From positions 1 through 64,000 of the forward strand of contig CAIMCD010000037.1 in the NCBI GenBank assembly GCA_903839405.1: a stretch of DNA of 64,000 nt, given 5' to 3'. Source of the stretch: an uncultured Chlorobiaceae bacterium. Lineage in GTDB: Bacteria > Bacteroidota > Chlorobiia > Chlorobiales > Chlorobiaceae. The notes under the pieces were generated by a model, which had not been told where the DNA came from, did not search any database, and saw only the letters and a list, made by a program, of their open reading frames with translations. The position numbers and the translations under genes are program-made. Numbering within the stretch: the first letter of the stretch is position 1; the number at the start of each line of letters is the position of its first letter. This document shows positions 27,392-35,645 of the stretch, piece by piece.

Positions 27392-27511
27392 AGCTGACAT
27401 CATGCTTCTTCTGGACGGGGCTACATCAGGATGCTCTCCGTCCAGAAGAGCTTGCTCGACGCAGAGAGGAAGACAACATCTATTTTAACCCATTACCAAT
27501 CGAGGTACACA

Positions 27512-28048
27512 ATGAAAAAAACAGTACGCTTTCTTGTTACGACGGCCATTGCCCTGCTGCTTGCAACGAGTGCGGCAATGGCTCAGGCCAGCGAAGAGGC
27601 TAAAGCCATTTTTGCCGGAGCTGAATCAAAGTTTGCCAAAGGTGATTACCCTGCGGCCATAGCGGAGTACACCAGGGCCCTTGAGCTTGACCCGAAATTT
27701 GCCGAAGCCTACGTCAGCCGGGGAGAGGCAAAATCGGTAACGGGAGATCGGGAGGGCGCGATAGCCGACTACACCAAGGTTATTGAGCTTGATCCGAAAT
27801 CGGCCGATGCCTACAATAACCGGGGGAGTGTAAAAGCTGAAAAGGGTGATAAAACGGGGGCTCTGGCGGACTACTCAAAGGCGGTCGAGGTTAATCCGAT
27901 CTTTGTTGCGGCTTACATGAACCGGGCGGCCGTCAAAGTTGATCTGGGGGATAAAGAGGGCGTCATAGCAGACTTGCTCGTTGCGGCAAAGCTTGGTAAC
28001 GCCTCAGCACAACAATGGTTAAATGCTAACGGGGTTTCCGGGTGGTAA
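27512..28048 (+). CDS. Exported TPR protein
   Basis: 178 residues from the ATG at 27512, preceded by CGAGGTACACA. Signal peptide ~1-25 (SAAMA-QA). Three to four TPR-1/TPR-2 units follow (KGDYPAAIAEYTRALELDP, TGDREGAIADYTKVIELDP, KGDKTGALADYSKAVEVNP), then a last partial unit with LGNASAQQWLNANG. Such periplasmic TPR proteins act as scaffolds; no partner can be named. A hairpin after the stop, also near the convergent cytochrome gene, probably separates the transcripts. Confidence 0.8.
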   Translation: MKKTVRFLVTTAIALLLATSAAMAQASEEAKAIFAGAESKFAKGDYPAAIAEYTRALELDPKFAEAYVSRGEAKSVTGDREGAIADYTKVIELDPKSADAYNNRGSVKAEKGDKTGALADYSKAVEVNPIFVAAYMNRAAVKVDLGDKEGVIADLLVAAKLGNASAQQWLNANGVSGW

Positions 28049-28064
28049 TTGTTTTTTTTGTATC

Positions 28065-28096
28065 GCCCCCTCTTAGTTGATGAGCAAAGAGGGGGC
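28065..28096. terminator. Strong hairpin between convergent genes
   Basis: 10-bp stem (GCCCCCTCTT with AAGAGGGGGC) and 12-base loop. Neither strand shows a clear T-run directly after the stem, so its efficiency as an intrinsic terminator is uncertain. Confidence 0.5.
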
Positions 28097-28102
28097 GCTC
28101 TG

Positions 28103-28486
28103 TTACTTTAGGTCGTTTGCCATGTAGGCAACCGCCTCAGTTACCTCTTTGTCGGAGAGACTGGCATTGCCGCCTTTTGGTGGCATGATGCCATCTTTTC
28201 CCCCGAATCCTTCAATTGATTTTTTAGCCATTCCCTCAACTCCCAACGGGAGTCGTTTGCTCCATGCCGCCTTGTCACCGGGTTTTGGCGCGCCGGCTAC
28301 CCCTGAATCATGACAACCCGCACAATTTGCTTCATAAATTGTTTTGCCATTGGCAATTAGTAGTTCGGCTGCAGCCTCTTCCTTTGATTCGGTTAACTCT
28401 TCTTTGTCTTGGCTTTGGGGTTTTTCAGGGCTGCATGCGCCGAGGAAAAAAAGGGTGATGGTCAAAAACGGCAGGAGTGGTTTCAT
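28103..28486 (-). CDS. Lipoprotein c-type cytochrome, paralogue of the one at 6150
   Basis: 127 residues from the ATG at 28486 (MKPLLPFLTI); a longer frame start at 28555 gives no proper signal peptide. Lipobox FFLGAC, one heme motif CAGCH, Met-ligand region MPPKGGNASLSD. The core resembles the other cytochrome closely (YEANCAGCHDSGVAGAP versus YESNCAGCHDSGVGGAP). The linker between lipid anchor and heme domain is longer and Glu/Lys-rich. Electron transfer at the outer face of a membrane is expected. Monocistronic, convergent with the TPR gene. Confidence 0.88.
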   Translation of the reverse strand: MKPLLPFLTITLFFLGACSPEKPQSQDKEELTESKEEAAAELLIANGKTIYEANCAGCHDSGVAGAPKPGDKAAWSKRLPLGVEGMAKKSIEGFGGKDGIMPPKGGNASLSDKEVTEAVAYMANDLK

Positions 28487-29113
28487 GATTATCGTCGATA
28501 CAACCCTGAGGTTGCGCTCTTGTATCTGGTTAAATAAAAATCCATTGCTGAGCATTTTAAAAATAATCCGGCGTATGGCAAAATGGTTTCTCCTCTCTGA
28601 ACCGATTTTCTTTTTGGTCTAGCTCTGTCTTTCAGTTTGTTGGTTTTTTTGCTTTTTACCTGCGGGTCGGTTACTTCTTATCTGCTGCTTTTATCGTATT
28701 TCATGAGAGTTGCATTTATATATAGCTGATAACCGGAAGCATCCCGCTTTTTTTAGAGGGTAATTCTGGTTTTGTTTTCCTGAGTGTTAACAAACATGCC
28801 CTGATTGAGCTCCGGAATGGTTGCGCGCAACCATGTCTATACGTTCACCCGCAACTAGCGAGAGCTGCCGGTGCCATGCTCCTGCGTGGGCACCATCCTC
28901 TTTACCACATCCTCAAATCCCTTTCAGTGCGAAGTTGAAAACTCAGGAAGCAATATTCTTTTTTGTTATTAATAACCTTTTTTTACTAGAAATATGCATA
29001 GCATCGCTTTGTTTGATGTACTATTATGCGTATTATAAGAGTGTAAATAATTGAGCGGCAGTTGAACCATGAAATTGTCGATTTACCAATGTTTTTCAAA
29101 ATGGAGAACCAAA
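28487..29113. other. Intergenic region of ~630 bp with a perfect 18-bp palindrome
   Basis: No credible gene. It holds a perfect palindrome at 28817-28834 and a GGTGCC/GGCACC hairpin at 28870-28894. The AT-rich right third is the likely promoter region for the small membrane protein at 29114. Confidence 0.55.
28817..28834. promoter_or_regulatory. Perfect 18-bp palindrome, possible operator
   Basis: ATGGTTGCG directly joined to CGCAACCAT. Perfect dyad symmetry without spacer fits a dimeric regulator site; the nearest plus-strand gene starts 280 bp away. Confidence 0.4.
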
Positions 29114-29260
29114 ATGCTCGAAACCATTGCAATTCTTCTGATTGTTCTGTGGCTTCTGGGTCTTGTTACCTCGTATACCATGGGTGGACTTATTCACGGA
29201 CTTCTGGTCATCGCGATTGTGGTCATTCTGATTCGGGTTATTCAGGGTCGACGCATTTAA
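29114..29260 (+). CDS. Lmo0937-type small membrane protein
   Basis: 48 residues (MLETIAILLIVLWLLG...), with two hydrophobic helices separated by a short turn (TSYTMGGLIHG) and a basic tail QGRRI. This is the layout of lmo0937/DUF5670-type peptides, which are often near stress-response genes. A GGAG ribosome-binding site (ATGGAGAACC) stands 8 bp before the ATG, supporting this short start over longer frames. It is followed by the coiled-coil stress-type protein. Confidence 0.75.
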   Translation: MLETIAILLIVLWLLGLVTSYTMGGLIHGLLVIAIVVILIRVIQGRRI

Positions 29261-29335
29261 CCCGCAATGGAAGGGGTTCTCTGGGTGCGGATGAAAATTG
29301 TTGAATCTCATTTAATTTGATAAAGGAGCGTTGTG

Positions 29336-29623
29336 ATGAGCTTGAAAGAAGCCTATAAAAAGAGGGCCGAGGCCGAGTTGGAGTTGGCGCAAGCCAGACT
29401 GGTTGAGTTTCGGGCGAAAGCTAAAAGTGTTACAGCCGATGCGCATGTCAAATATGCTAAGCAGGTTGATGATTTTGAGCATGGTGTTGACGGTGCCAAG
29501 GCAAAGCTCAAGGAGTTGAGCGAGGCTGGCGAGGATGCCTGGGAGCATCTTAAAGAAGGTGTGGAGGGTGCGTTGCGTTCATTGAGTTCTTCCATTCGGG
29601 ATCTTGCCGACAAGATCAAATAG
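29336..29623 (+). CDS. Coiled-coil protein resembling sll1863-type stress proteins
   Basis: 95 residues from the ATG at 29336 (the GTG one codon upstream is possible), preceded by AAAGGAGCGTTGTG. It is almost entirely helical with heptad-like spacing (KRAEAELELAQARLVEFRAKAKS; VDGAKAKLKELSEAGEDAWEHL; SLSSSIRDLADKIK), so a coiled coil is likely. Resembles small stress-induced proteins of cyanobacteria (sll1863 type). It follows the small membrane peptide by 75 bp and may share its transcript. Confidence 0.7.
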   Translation: MSLKEAYKKRAEAELELAQARLVEFRAKAKSVTADAHVKYAKQVDDFEHGVDGAKAKLKELSEAGEDAWEHLKEGVEGALRSLSSSIRDLADKIK

Positions 29624-29686
29624 TGAAAATGAGCAGCAAGGGGATCATGTTCGCCGATAGAGTTGAGAAAGTCAGGGTTTAAAAAA

Positions 29687-29726
29687 TGTGTGGTGTTCTT
29701 TCAGGTTGTGTGGTGTTCTTTCAGGT
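29687..29726. repeat. Perfect tandem duplication of a 20-bp sequence
   Basis: The 20-bp unit beginning TGTGTGGTGTTC occurs twice back to back (29687-29706 and 29707-29726), 111 bp upstream of the PstS-like gene. It may be a duplicated regulator site or a replication slip. Confidence 0.9.
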
Positions 29727-29837
29727 ATAAGGTTGTGTGTGACAGGAGGGTTTCAAGGTTGCTGCTTTTTCTTGAGCAGCAGCCTTGCTGCCTGATTAAC
29801 CGGGGAGTCGGATTTTTCATCTGCAATCATCTTCAGC

Positions 29838-30656
29838 GTGAAACTTTTCAGAACCATTTTGTTAACGGCGATCCTCTTTCTCCTTATCCATTTCGCTATA
29901 GCTGAAGCGGCGCCGAAAATTGTCATGGATGGGTCAACCACCGTGGGTCCTATCGCCAAGGCATTTGCCGCATACTATACCAAAACGACCGGTGTGCAGG
30001 TTGTGGTAAGCGAGTCCGGTTCGGGTAATGGAGCAAAAAGTCTGATCAATAAAAACTGTGATATTGCCGCGATGTCAAGGCCGCTGAAAGAGAGTGAGCT
30101 GGTGGCCGCAAAAAGCAAGGGGGTCAACCCTGTTCAGTACCTGGTTGCGCTTGATGGTCTCTGTATGGTTGTTCATCCGGCTAATCGCGTCAATGCACTG
30201 ACAAAAGAGCAGATTCGAGGTATTTATACGGGCCGCTACACCAACTGGAACCAGCTTGGAGGGCCGAATTCAGCGATTATCATGATTCAGCGTGAATCGA
30301 ACAGTGGCACTGCGGACTCTTTCAAAGAGCTGGTTATGGGGACGCAGAAGCTGATTTCAAAAAATGCAGAAACCCAGTCGAGCAACGGCGCAATCAAGAG
30401 CCGTGTTGCATCTACACCTGCAGCAATCAGTTACATTGGTCTTGGCTTTGTTGATCAATCCGTCAAGGCCCTCAGGGTTGATGGTGTTATGGCTGAGGTC
30501 AAGACGGTCAAAAATGGAACCTATCCGATCAGCCGTCCTCTGTTTATGTACACTAACGGCCCGGCGACCGGAGCGATCAGGCAATTTGTTGATTTGCCGA
30601 AAACCGAAAAGGGCAAGCGGATCATCAGCGAGACCGGGTTCATCAACAACTATTGA
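29838..30656 (+). CDS. PstS-like phosphate-binding periplasmic protein
   Basis: 272 residues starting with a GTG at 29838. Signal peptide ~1-25 (FAIAEA-A). The motif MDGSTTVGPIAKAF corresponds to the phosphate-contacting loop of PstS, and SESGSGNGAKSLI and SNSGTADSFKE supply the remaining contact segments. It belongs to the short PBP-like-2 type. No pstCAB genes are adjacent, so it may be a lone binding protein serving a transporter elsewhere, or a phosphate-starvation sensor. It is preceded by a 20-bp tandem duplication and follows stress-type genes. Confidence 0.88.
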   Translation: MKLFRTILLTAILFLLIHFAIAEAAPKIVMDGSTTVGPIAKAFAAYYTKTTGVQVVVSESGSGNGAKSLINKNCDIAAMSRPLKESELVAAKSKGVNPVQYLVALDGLCMVVHPANRVNALTKEQIRGIYTGRYTNWNQLGGPNSAIIMIQRESNSGTADSFKELVMGTQKLISKNAETQSSNGAIKSRVASTPAAISYIGLGFVDQSVKALRVDGVMAEVKTVKNGTYPISRPLFMYTNGPATGAIRQFVDLPKTEKGKRIISETGFINNY

Positions 30657-30741
30657 TCTGGTTACGGCAGTAGTTCCCTTAGGTTTGTTTTTCCTGTACA
30701 GGGCTTAAAAAATAAGGAGTTGGTTAACAGAAAAACATCTC

Positions 30742-30963
30742 ATGAACACACTCAAGATTGTAGCGATTGTATTGATTGCTGCCGGTATTCTGGGATTGGT
30801 GTATGGCAGTTTCAGTTACACCAAAAAGAGCGATGAGCTTAAATTGGGGCCAATTGAGCTCTCGGTGCAGGAGAAGCAAACGGTCAATATTCCGGTATGG
30901 GTAGGTATTGGGGTCATAGCAGCGGGAGGGGGGCTTCTGCTTTTTGGCAGTAAAAAAAGCTAA
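30742..30963 (+). CDS. Small two-helix membrane protein
   Basis: 73 residues. Helix 1 (IVAIVLIAAGILGLVYGSF) and helix 2 (VWVGIGVIAAGGGLLLFG) flank a loop with LGPIELSVQEKQTVNIP. The pattern recurs as small proteins (DUF3185-like) near stress genes. A terminator at 31009 follows 46 bp after the stop, so it is the last gene of this run. Function unknown. Confidence 0.7.
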   Translation: MNTLKIVAIVLIAAGILGLVYGSFSYTKKSDELKLGPIELSVQEKQTVNIPVWVGIGVIAAGGGLLLFGSKKS

Positions 30964-31008
30964 AAGTTAGTCGTTTCGTGCCGGCTGCTCCGGCAGACAG
31001 GTTTGTCT

Positions 31009-31049
31009 ATCAGGATTTGTAGGTGAAGGTATGAATCCTGATTTTTTTT
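31009..31049 (+). terminator. Terminator after the small membrane protein
   Basis: 9-bp stem (ATCAGGATT with AATCCTGAT), 16-base loop, eight Ts. Confidence 0.88.
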
Positions 31050-31155
31050 GCACAAATATGATGTATTATATAGGTATTAATTCCCTTGTAAGGGATGGGT
31101 GGTGGGGAGTATTTTTTCCCGCTTGAGGAGTGAACTCTATCTGAGGAGAACCCGC

Positions 31156-31557
31156 ATGATTAAGGTAAAACGAACACCAATGGAACTGATGGATGATATT
31201 TACACGCTTGCCTACTGGCTGACGGGTTCTGAATCGGGAGCTACTGAACTGGTAAACCGAACATATCTGAATGTTGAGTTTGACAGTTCTGAAAATGAGG
31301 TTTTCAAAACCTTCAGAGAGTGTTATTTCGACACGATAGGCGAGGAGTGTTTATTGAATACGGCGGATAGTGCTGAAAAATCGTTGGTTCAACGCAATGC
31401 CGATATCAAGTTGTCGGTTTTGTTGTCCGAAATTTCCGGGATGACGCATCGCTCTATTTCAAAAATAATAGGAAAGCCTCTGAACACGGTCCGGCTATGG
31501 TTATCCTCAGGCCGTAAATCGTTTGTCAATGCCCTTTATTACAGTGCTGTTGACTGA
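31156..31557 (+). CDS. Small ECF-type sigma factor-like protein
   Basis: 133 residues from the ATG at 31156, preceded by GAGGAGAACCCGC. Residues ~10-40 resemble sigma region 2 (MDDIYTLAYWLTGS), and ~90-130 resemble the region 4 helix-turn-helix (LSVLLSEISGMTHRSISKIIGKPLNTVRLWLSSGR). The middle is short and the -10 recognition part is poorly conserved, so it may be a divergent ECF sigma factor or an adaptor-like relic. No anti-sigma gene is visible. A glycosyltransferase gene follows 35 bp downstream and could be a target or a co-transcribed partner. Confidence 0.6.
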   Translation: MIKVKRTPMELMDDIYTLAYWLTGSESGATELVNRTYLNVEFDSSENEVFKTFRECYFDTIGEECLLNTADSAEKSLVQRNADIKLSVLLSEISGMTHRSISKIIGKPLNTVRLWLSSGRKSFVNALYYSAVD

Positions 31558-31592
31558 GGTTGGCTTTTCAGATTACAATCGGGAGAAGTGTT

Positions 31593-32687
31593 ATGAAAAA
31601 ACTGCGCATTGCCCAGATTGCTCCATTAGTAGAGCGTGTGCCGCCCAAAAAATATGGCGGAACGGAACGGGTTGTTTACCATCTCACAGAGGGGCTTGTA
31701 GCAAAAGGTCATGAGGTTACCCTTTTTGCTTCGGGCGATTCCCAGACAAGTGCAAGACTTGTTGCTCCGATACGGGAGAGTCTCCGCCTCGGCAGAAAGG
31801 CTCATACACCGATCATCGTGACGATGATGATGTTGAGCCGGGTATACGAAAAAATGGCTCATGAATTTGACATCATTCATTCGCATCTCGAGTACCTGAC
31901 CCTGCCGTACGCTTATCAGGTTACCGTTCCAACGGTTCTGACCATGCATGGCCGGCTTGATCTTGGCGATAGTTCGGCAATTTTGCGATTATACCGTGAT
32001 ATGGCTTATGTCTCCATAAGCGATTCCCAGCGCCGCCCTGTCCCGGATATCAACTGGGTAAAAACCATCTATCACGCTTATCCTGCATCATGTTTCGAGT
32101 TTAACGATAAGCCTGGCGATTATTTTCTTTATCTGGGTCGTATTTCTGCAGAGAAAAAGCCGGAAGAGGCAATCAGGCTGGCCCGCGCCTGCCATATACC
32201 ACTGAAAATCGCAGCCAAAATCGACCCGCTTGACAAGCATTATTTTGAGGAACATGTCAAGCCACTGCTTGATCATCCCCTTATTGACTATGTCGGTGAA
32301 GTTGACGAACTCCGTAAGGTGGAGTTGCTGAAAAATGCCAAAGCACTTCTTAATACCATTGACTGGCCTGAACCGTTCGGCCTCGTGATGATTGAGGCTC
32401 TTGCCTGTGGAACTCCTGTTATTGTAAGGGGTTGTGGTTCAGCTCCGGAAGTTATTTCGGATGGTAAAACCGGTTTTATTTGTGACAGCCGGCTCGACTT
32501 TATCAAGGCTATTCATAACGTGGAACAGTTATCACGCAAAACCTGCCGTGAGGAGTTTGAACGGCGGTTTTCTCTCGGCTGTATGGTCGATAATTATGAA
32601 GAGCTTTATTATTCGTTGTTGGGCAATGGTTTGAACCATTCGTTGTCAGGGCCAGTGTTGCACAACAGCGCAACTGCTTTCCGCTGA
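31593..32687 (+). CDS. Glycosyltransferase family 4 protein
   Basis: 364 residues from the ATG at 31593 (ribosome-binding site GGGAGAAG). N-terminal part: GGTERVVYHLTEGL, the acceptor-side motif of GT4; C-terminal part: LYLGRISAEKKPEEAI and EPFGLVMIEALACGTPV, the nucleotide-sugar-binding E(x7)E segment. It transfers a sugar from a nucleotide donor; the acceptor is unknown. The gene follows the sigma-like gene by 35 bp, so the two may be co-expressed. The convergent waaA gene next door is suggestive of envelope polysaccharide work. Confidence 0.88.
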   Translation: MKKLRIAQIAPLVERVPPKKYGGTERVVYHLTEGLVAKGHEVTLFASGDSQTSARLVAPIRESLRLGRKAHTPIIVTMMMLSRVYEKMAHEFDIIHSHLEYLTLPYAYQVTVPTVLTMHGRLDLGDSSAILRLYRDMAYVSISDSQRRPVPDINWVKTIYHAYPASCFEFNDKPGDYFLYLGRISAEKKPEEAIRLARACHIPLKIAAKIDPLDKHYFEEHVKPLLDHPLIDYVGEVDELRKVELLKNAKALLNTIDWPEPFGLVMIEALACGTPVIVRGCGSAPEVISDGKTGFICDSRLDFIKAIHNVEQLSRKTCREEFERRFSLGCMVDNYEELYYSLLGNGLNHSLSGPVLHNSATAFR

Positions 32688-32773
32688 TCCGGAGGAAGAT
32701 GAGTCCCGATAGTTACTTGATGAGAGGATGCATGAAAATGATCGGAATCAGCGGATTTTTTTTCTGGGGGATG

Positions 32774-34072
32774 TTACCCTTGTATCTGTTTTCTTTTTTC
32801 CCTGTAGAGCGATTCAATATGTTCAGCAATTGCCGTCGTAGCTCCGGTTCTCTCCTGGACAAATTTTCCTGCAGCCTTGCCACTCTTTTCCCGTTGTGCG
32901 GGGTTGGTTGTCAGGGTTTTCAGGGCTGCGGCAAGCGACGGTTGATCTTCAATGATAACAGCTCCGCCAGCCGTTACGAGATCCTCTGCTTCGGGAGAGT
33001 TGTGGCAGCGCGGGCCGAAGAGTACCGGAATGCCGTAAACCGCCGGCTCAAGGGTGTTGTGCACGTTGACGCCGAATCCGCCACCGACATAGGCTATGGA
33101 AGCCAGTGAATAGAGTTCCGCAAGATAGCCGGTTTGATCGATAACGAGCACCTGCTGCGCGGGATCGAATGTTCGCTCAAGCGCTGATATCGGCACAAAT
33201 GCTATTGAGCGTCGCTTAAGATTATTGTAGAGCTGCTCCATCTTTTCAGGGTTAACCTCATGCGGCACAAGAATCAGTGCGGGCTTCTCTTCAAGTGCCT
33301 GCCATGCGTCAAGGAGCAGCTCTTCATCCGGCTCCCAAACGCTTCCTCCTACCAGAACGATCCGCTCTCTAAAAAAGGGTTTGAGGTGATTAACCTTCGC
33401 TGAGTTTCGGCTCCTCAGAAAGACCTGGTCAAAGCGGGGGTCGCCGACGGTTTCGGCCTGGAGAGCATGGAAATGGTTGCGGAAGAGCAGGGTATCGCGC
33501 TCTGAAACCGTATAGATGTTATCAAAGAGGTGAAAAATACTCCGATAAAAGCTTTTCGCCAGAGGCTTGAAGTATGAAGAGTTCTCCTGCAGTACCGCCG
33601 CGGCGAGCATCAGCCGTGCCCCGCTTTTTTTCGCTTCTAGCAGATGGTTCGGCCAGAAGTCGTAGCGCATGAGCAGCAGCAGATCCGCCTTGAGCAGCGA
33701 CACAACCCTTTTTGCATTGGCGCGGGTATCGGTTGGCAGATAGAAAACGGCGGCAGCGTCGGGGAAGTTTTTCCGGGCGTTATAGCCGGAATTGGAGAGG
33801 AAGGAGACAAAAACAATCAGTTCCGGGTGCTTTTTTTTCAGTGCAGCAATAATCGGACGGGCCTGCTCGAACTCGCCGACCGAAGCGGCATGAACCCATA
33901 ACCTGAAATCGGAGGAGGGGAGTGTGGCGATTTTTTTTTCCAGATCACTGAAAAGCTCTTCACGGAGCTTGAAAAAAGGGTGCAACTTCGGATGCACTCG
34001 GCTGAAAAGCTTCGCGGCTCCAAGAAAAAGAGGAAAAAGGCGGGTATAAAAAAAGAGAGCTGGACTATTCAT
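32774..34072 (-). CDS. waaA: 3-deoxy-D-manno-octulosonic acid (Kdo) transferase
   Basis: 432 residues from the ATG at 34072 (MNSPALFFYTR), near the ~425-residue family norm. Features: N-terminal membrane-anchor-like helix, HAASVGEFEQARPI, FWPNHLLEAK, the donor half with VLVGGSVWEPDE and GGGFGVNVHNTLEPAVYG. The enzyme adds Kdo to lipid A precursor using CMP-Kdo at the inner membrane; its presence indicates a Gram-negative LPS-type envelope. Convergent with the glycosyltransferase gene. Confidence 0.95.
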   Translation of the reverse strand: MNSPALFFYTRLFPLFLGAAKLFSRVHPKLHPFFKLREELFSDLEKKIATLPSSDFRLWVHAASVGEFEQARPIIAALKKKHPELIVFVSFLSNSGYNARKNFPDAAAVFYLPTDTRANAKRVVSLLKADLLLLMRYDFWPNHLLEAKKSGARLMLAAAVLQENSSYFKPLAKSFYRSIFHLFDNIYTVSERDTLLFRNHFHALQAETVGDPRFDQVFLRSRNSAKVNHLKPFFRERIVLVGGSVWEPDEELLLDAWQALEEKPALILVPHEVNPEKMEQLYNNLKRRSIAFVPISALERTFDPAQQVLVIDQTGYLAELYSLASIAYVGGGFGVNVHNTLEPAVYGIPVLFGPRCHNSPEAEDLVTAGGAVIIEDQPSLAAALKTLTTNPAQREKSGKAAGKFVQERTGATTAIAEHIESLYREKRKQIQG

Positions 34073-34245
34073 TATGATATTTCCGAGTACACACTTCAAA
34101 GCTTAATGGCTAAAAGGTAATAAAAAAGTTTACCGGCAACTTCTTTTCTGCCCGTTTATGGTAAAAAACCGTAAAATAAAACGGCTAAGGACATTTGATC
34201 GATAAGAGCTGCGAGACTCACGGGCATGATAGTTTTGTTTTATCT

Positions 34246-34806
34246 ATGGATAAAGGTAGAGGAAAAAGCGCAAAGCGGGTTTTTATCGGTCTGCCTGTCC
34301 CTTTGGTGTTGCAGGAGCGGGTGGCGGAGTTTCGCCGGGAGCACCCAGCCCTTCCACTCCGGTGGATAGAGCCGGAAAATCTACATGTGACCCTTATTCC
34401 ACCCTGGTCGTGCAGCGAGCTCGAACCGATTTGTGAAACTCTCTCTCTTGCGGCCTCTCATTGCAGCCCGATAGAACTTTCGTTCCGGAGCGTTACTTCA
34501 TCTCATGGCCGTCACAAGCACGCTCTTCTCTGGGCAACCGGCCATGCTTTGCCACCCCTTCTGCAGCTCTACCGGGAGCTGCGCGACTTGCTTGGGGATT
34601 TGAATCTTGAAAAGAGGAACTTTCTGATGCACCTTACCCTTGCCCGTTTCAGGCCGCAGCAGGCTGGGGTCGATGGTTGCTACAGGGTGAATCTGCCGGT
34701 GGAGTGGAAGGCGGAGTGCGACCGCCTCTCGCTTTACCTGTCGCACCTGAAGCCATCGGGTGCTGAGTACCGGGTTCTTTCTGAAGCGCTTTTTTCATCC
34801 CGCTAA
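34246..34806 (+). CDS. thpR: RNA 2',3'-cyclic phosphodiesterase (2'-5' RNA ligase family)
   Basis: 186 residues from the ATG at 34246 (MDKGRGKSAKRVFIGLPV). Both HxTx catalytic motifs of the 2H superfamily are seen: HVTLIPP and HLTLARF, with spacing of about 85 residues as usual. The enzyme (formerly LigT) opens 2',3'-cyclic phosphates at RNA ends in vitro; the physiological role is unclear. Divergent from waaA; the small exported protein follows 55 bp later on the same strand. Confidence 0.9.
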   Translation: MDKGRGKSAKRVFIGLPVPLVLQERVAEFRREHPALPLRWIEPENLHVTLIPPWSCSELEPICETLSLAASHCSPIELSFRSVTSSHGRHKHALLWATGHALPPLLQLYRELRDLLGDLNLEKRNFLMHLTLARFRPQQAGVDGCYRVNLPVEWKAECDRLSLYLSHLKPSGAEYRVLSEALFSSR

Positions 34807-34861
34807 ACCCGGCAATGGCCGCCCTGAAGGTTTATTCTCTCTCCATCTGAAATACTCTGGT

Positions 34862-35305
34862 ATGATGATTATCTCCATATTCTACTCTGTGCGTTACACC
34901 TTGAGCATCCTGTTTGTTATTGGGTGGTTGGTGGCATTTCAGGATGGCGCACTTGCAGCTCCGAAGGTTTACACCCCTTTGCCTGGTAGTGGTGAGCGTG
35001 CTCTTTTGCTTGACTTCATGCGCCGGAAAGTCATGGAGCTCCACCGGCTGGATGTGGTGTTTGTGGTCAGGGAGATGAGGGTGAGTGAGGGGTGGGCCTG
35101 GGTGCACAGTGAGCCGCGCTCAAAAGATGGCCGTAGCCGATATGAGGATTTTTACGCACTGCTTCATAAAGAGAGCGGGGTGTGGAGGATTGTGGAACTG
35201 CCTTGCACTGAACCCGATAAAGCGGAGTGCATGGGTAGCCCTGATTATTATATTCGCCTGAAAAAGCGCTTTCCCACACTGCCGTCGGCTCTTCTTCCGC
35301 CATGA
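34862..35305 (+). CDS. Exported small protein of unknown function
   Basis: 147 residues from the ATG at 34862. The N-terminal hydrophobic segment with cleavage near LAA-PK (residue ~32) looks like a signal peptide. The mature part has the pattern LDFMRRKVMELHRLDVVFVVREMRV, WAWVHSEP and YEDFYALLHKESGVWRIVEL, which I have seen in periplasmic small proteins (SH3-like) without defined function. Its stop codon lies inside a long stem-loop (35296-35340). Confidence 0.6.
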   Translation: MMIISIFYSVRYTLSILFVIGWLVAFQDGALAAPKVYTPLPGSGERALLLDFMRRKVMELHRLDVVFVVREMRVSEGWAWVHSEPRSKDGRSRYEDFYALLHKESGVWRIVELPCTEPDKAECMGSPDYYIRLKKRFPTLPSALLPP

Positions 35306-35340
35306 AGGCATTCGTTCAGGGCGGAAGAATGCATGGCGGA
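35296..35340 (+). other. Long stem-loop overlapping a stop codon
   Basis: Arms TCCGCCAT + GCATTC and GAATGC + ATGGCGGA form a 14-bp stem with a 4-base bulge and 13-base loop. The stop codon of the preceding gene (35303-35305) lies in the 5' arm. No T-run follows, so it is not an obvious intrinsic terminator; it may stabilise the mRNA end. Confidence 0.6.
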
Positions 35341-35595
35341 TAATAGTGCGGGTTAACGTAAAAAAGATTCTTCTTTGGCAAAGGAATGTCGTACATTGTG
35401 AAAGTTTTTAATACGTGGTGAATATGCTAAGAAAGAACGTCAAGGAAAATCCAGAGGCCGGAGTGGTCGAATAGTTTTTTCCAAGGCGTTTGTGATTGAA
35501 CGATGGTACTCTGCAATGTTTTGCAGTTGCCCGGAAGTTTTCGGTTAATGAGAGCCCTTCTTCATTTTTTTCTTTCCTGCATTGCTGCCACCTCC

Positions 35596-35616
35596 GCCTC
35601 ATTTGAGGCTTTTTTT
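35596..35616 (+). terminator. Leader terminator upstream of the DEAD-box helicase gene
   Basis: Hairpin GCCTC ATTT GAGGC followed by seven Ts, ending 29 bp before the start codon. Placed in the leader, it could attenuate helicase expression or end an upstream short RNA. Confidence 0.65.
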
Positions 35617-35645
35617 ATCAATGAATCTAAGCAACAGGTTAAACA

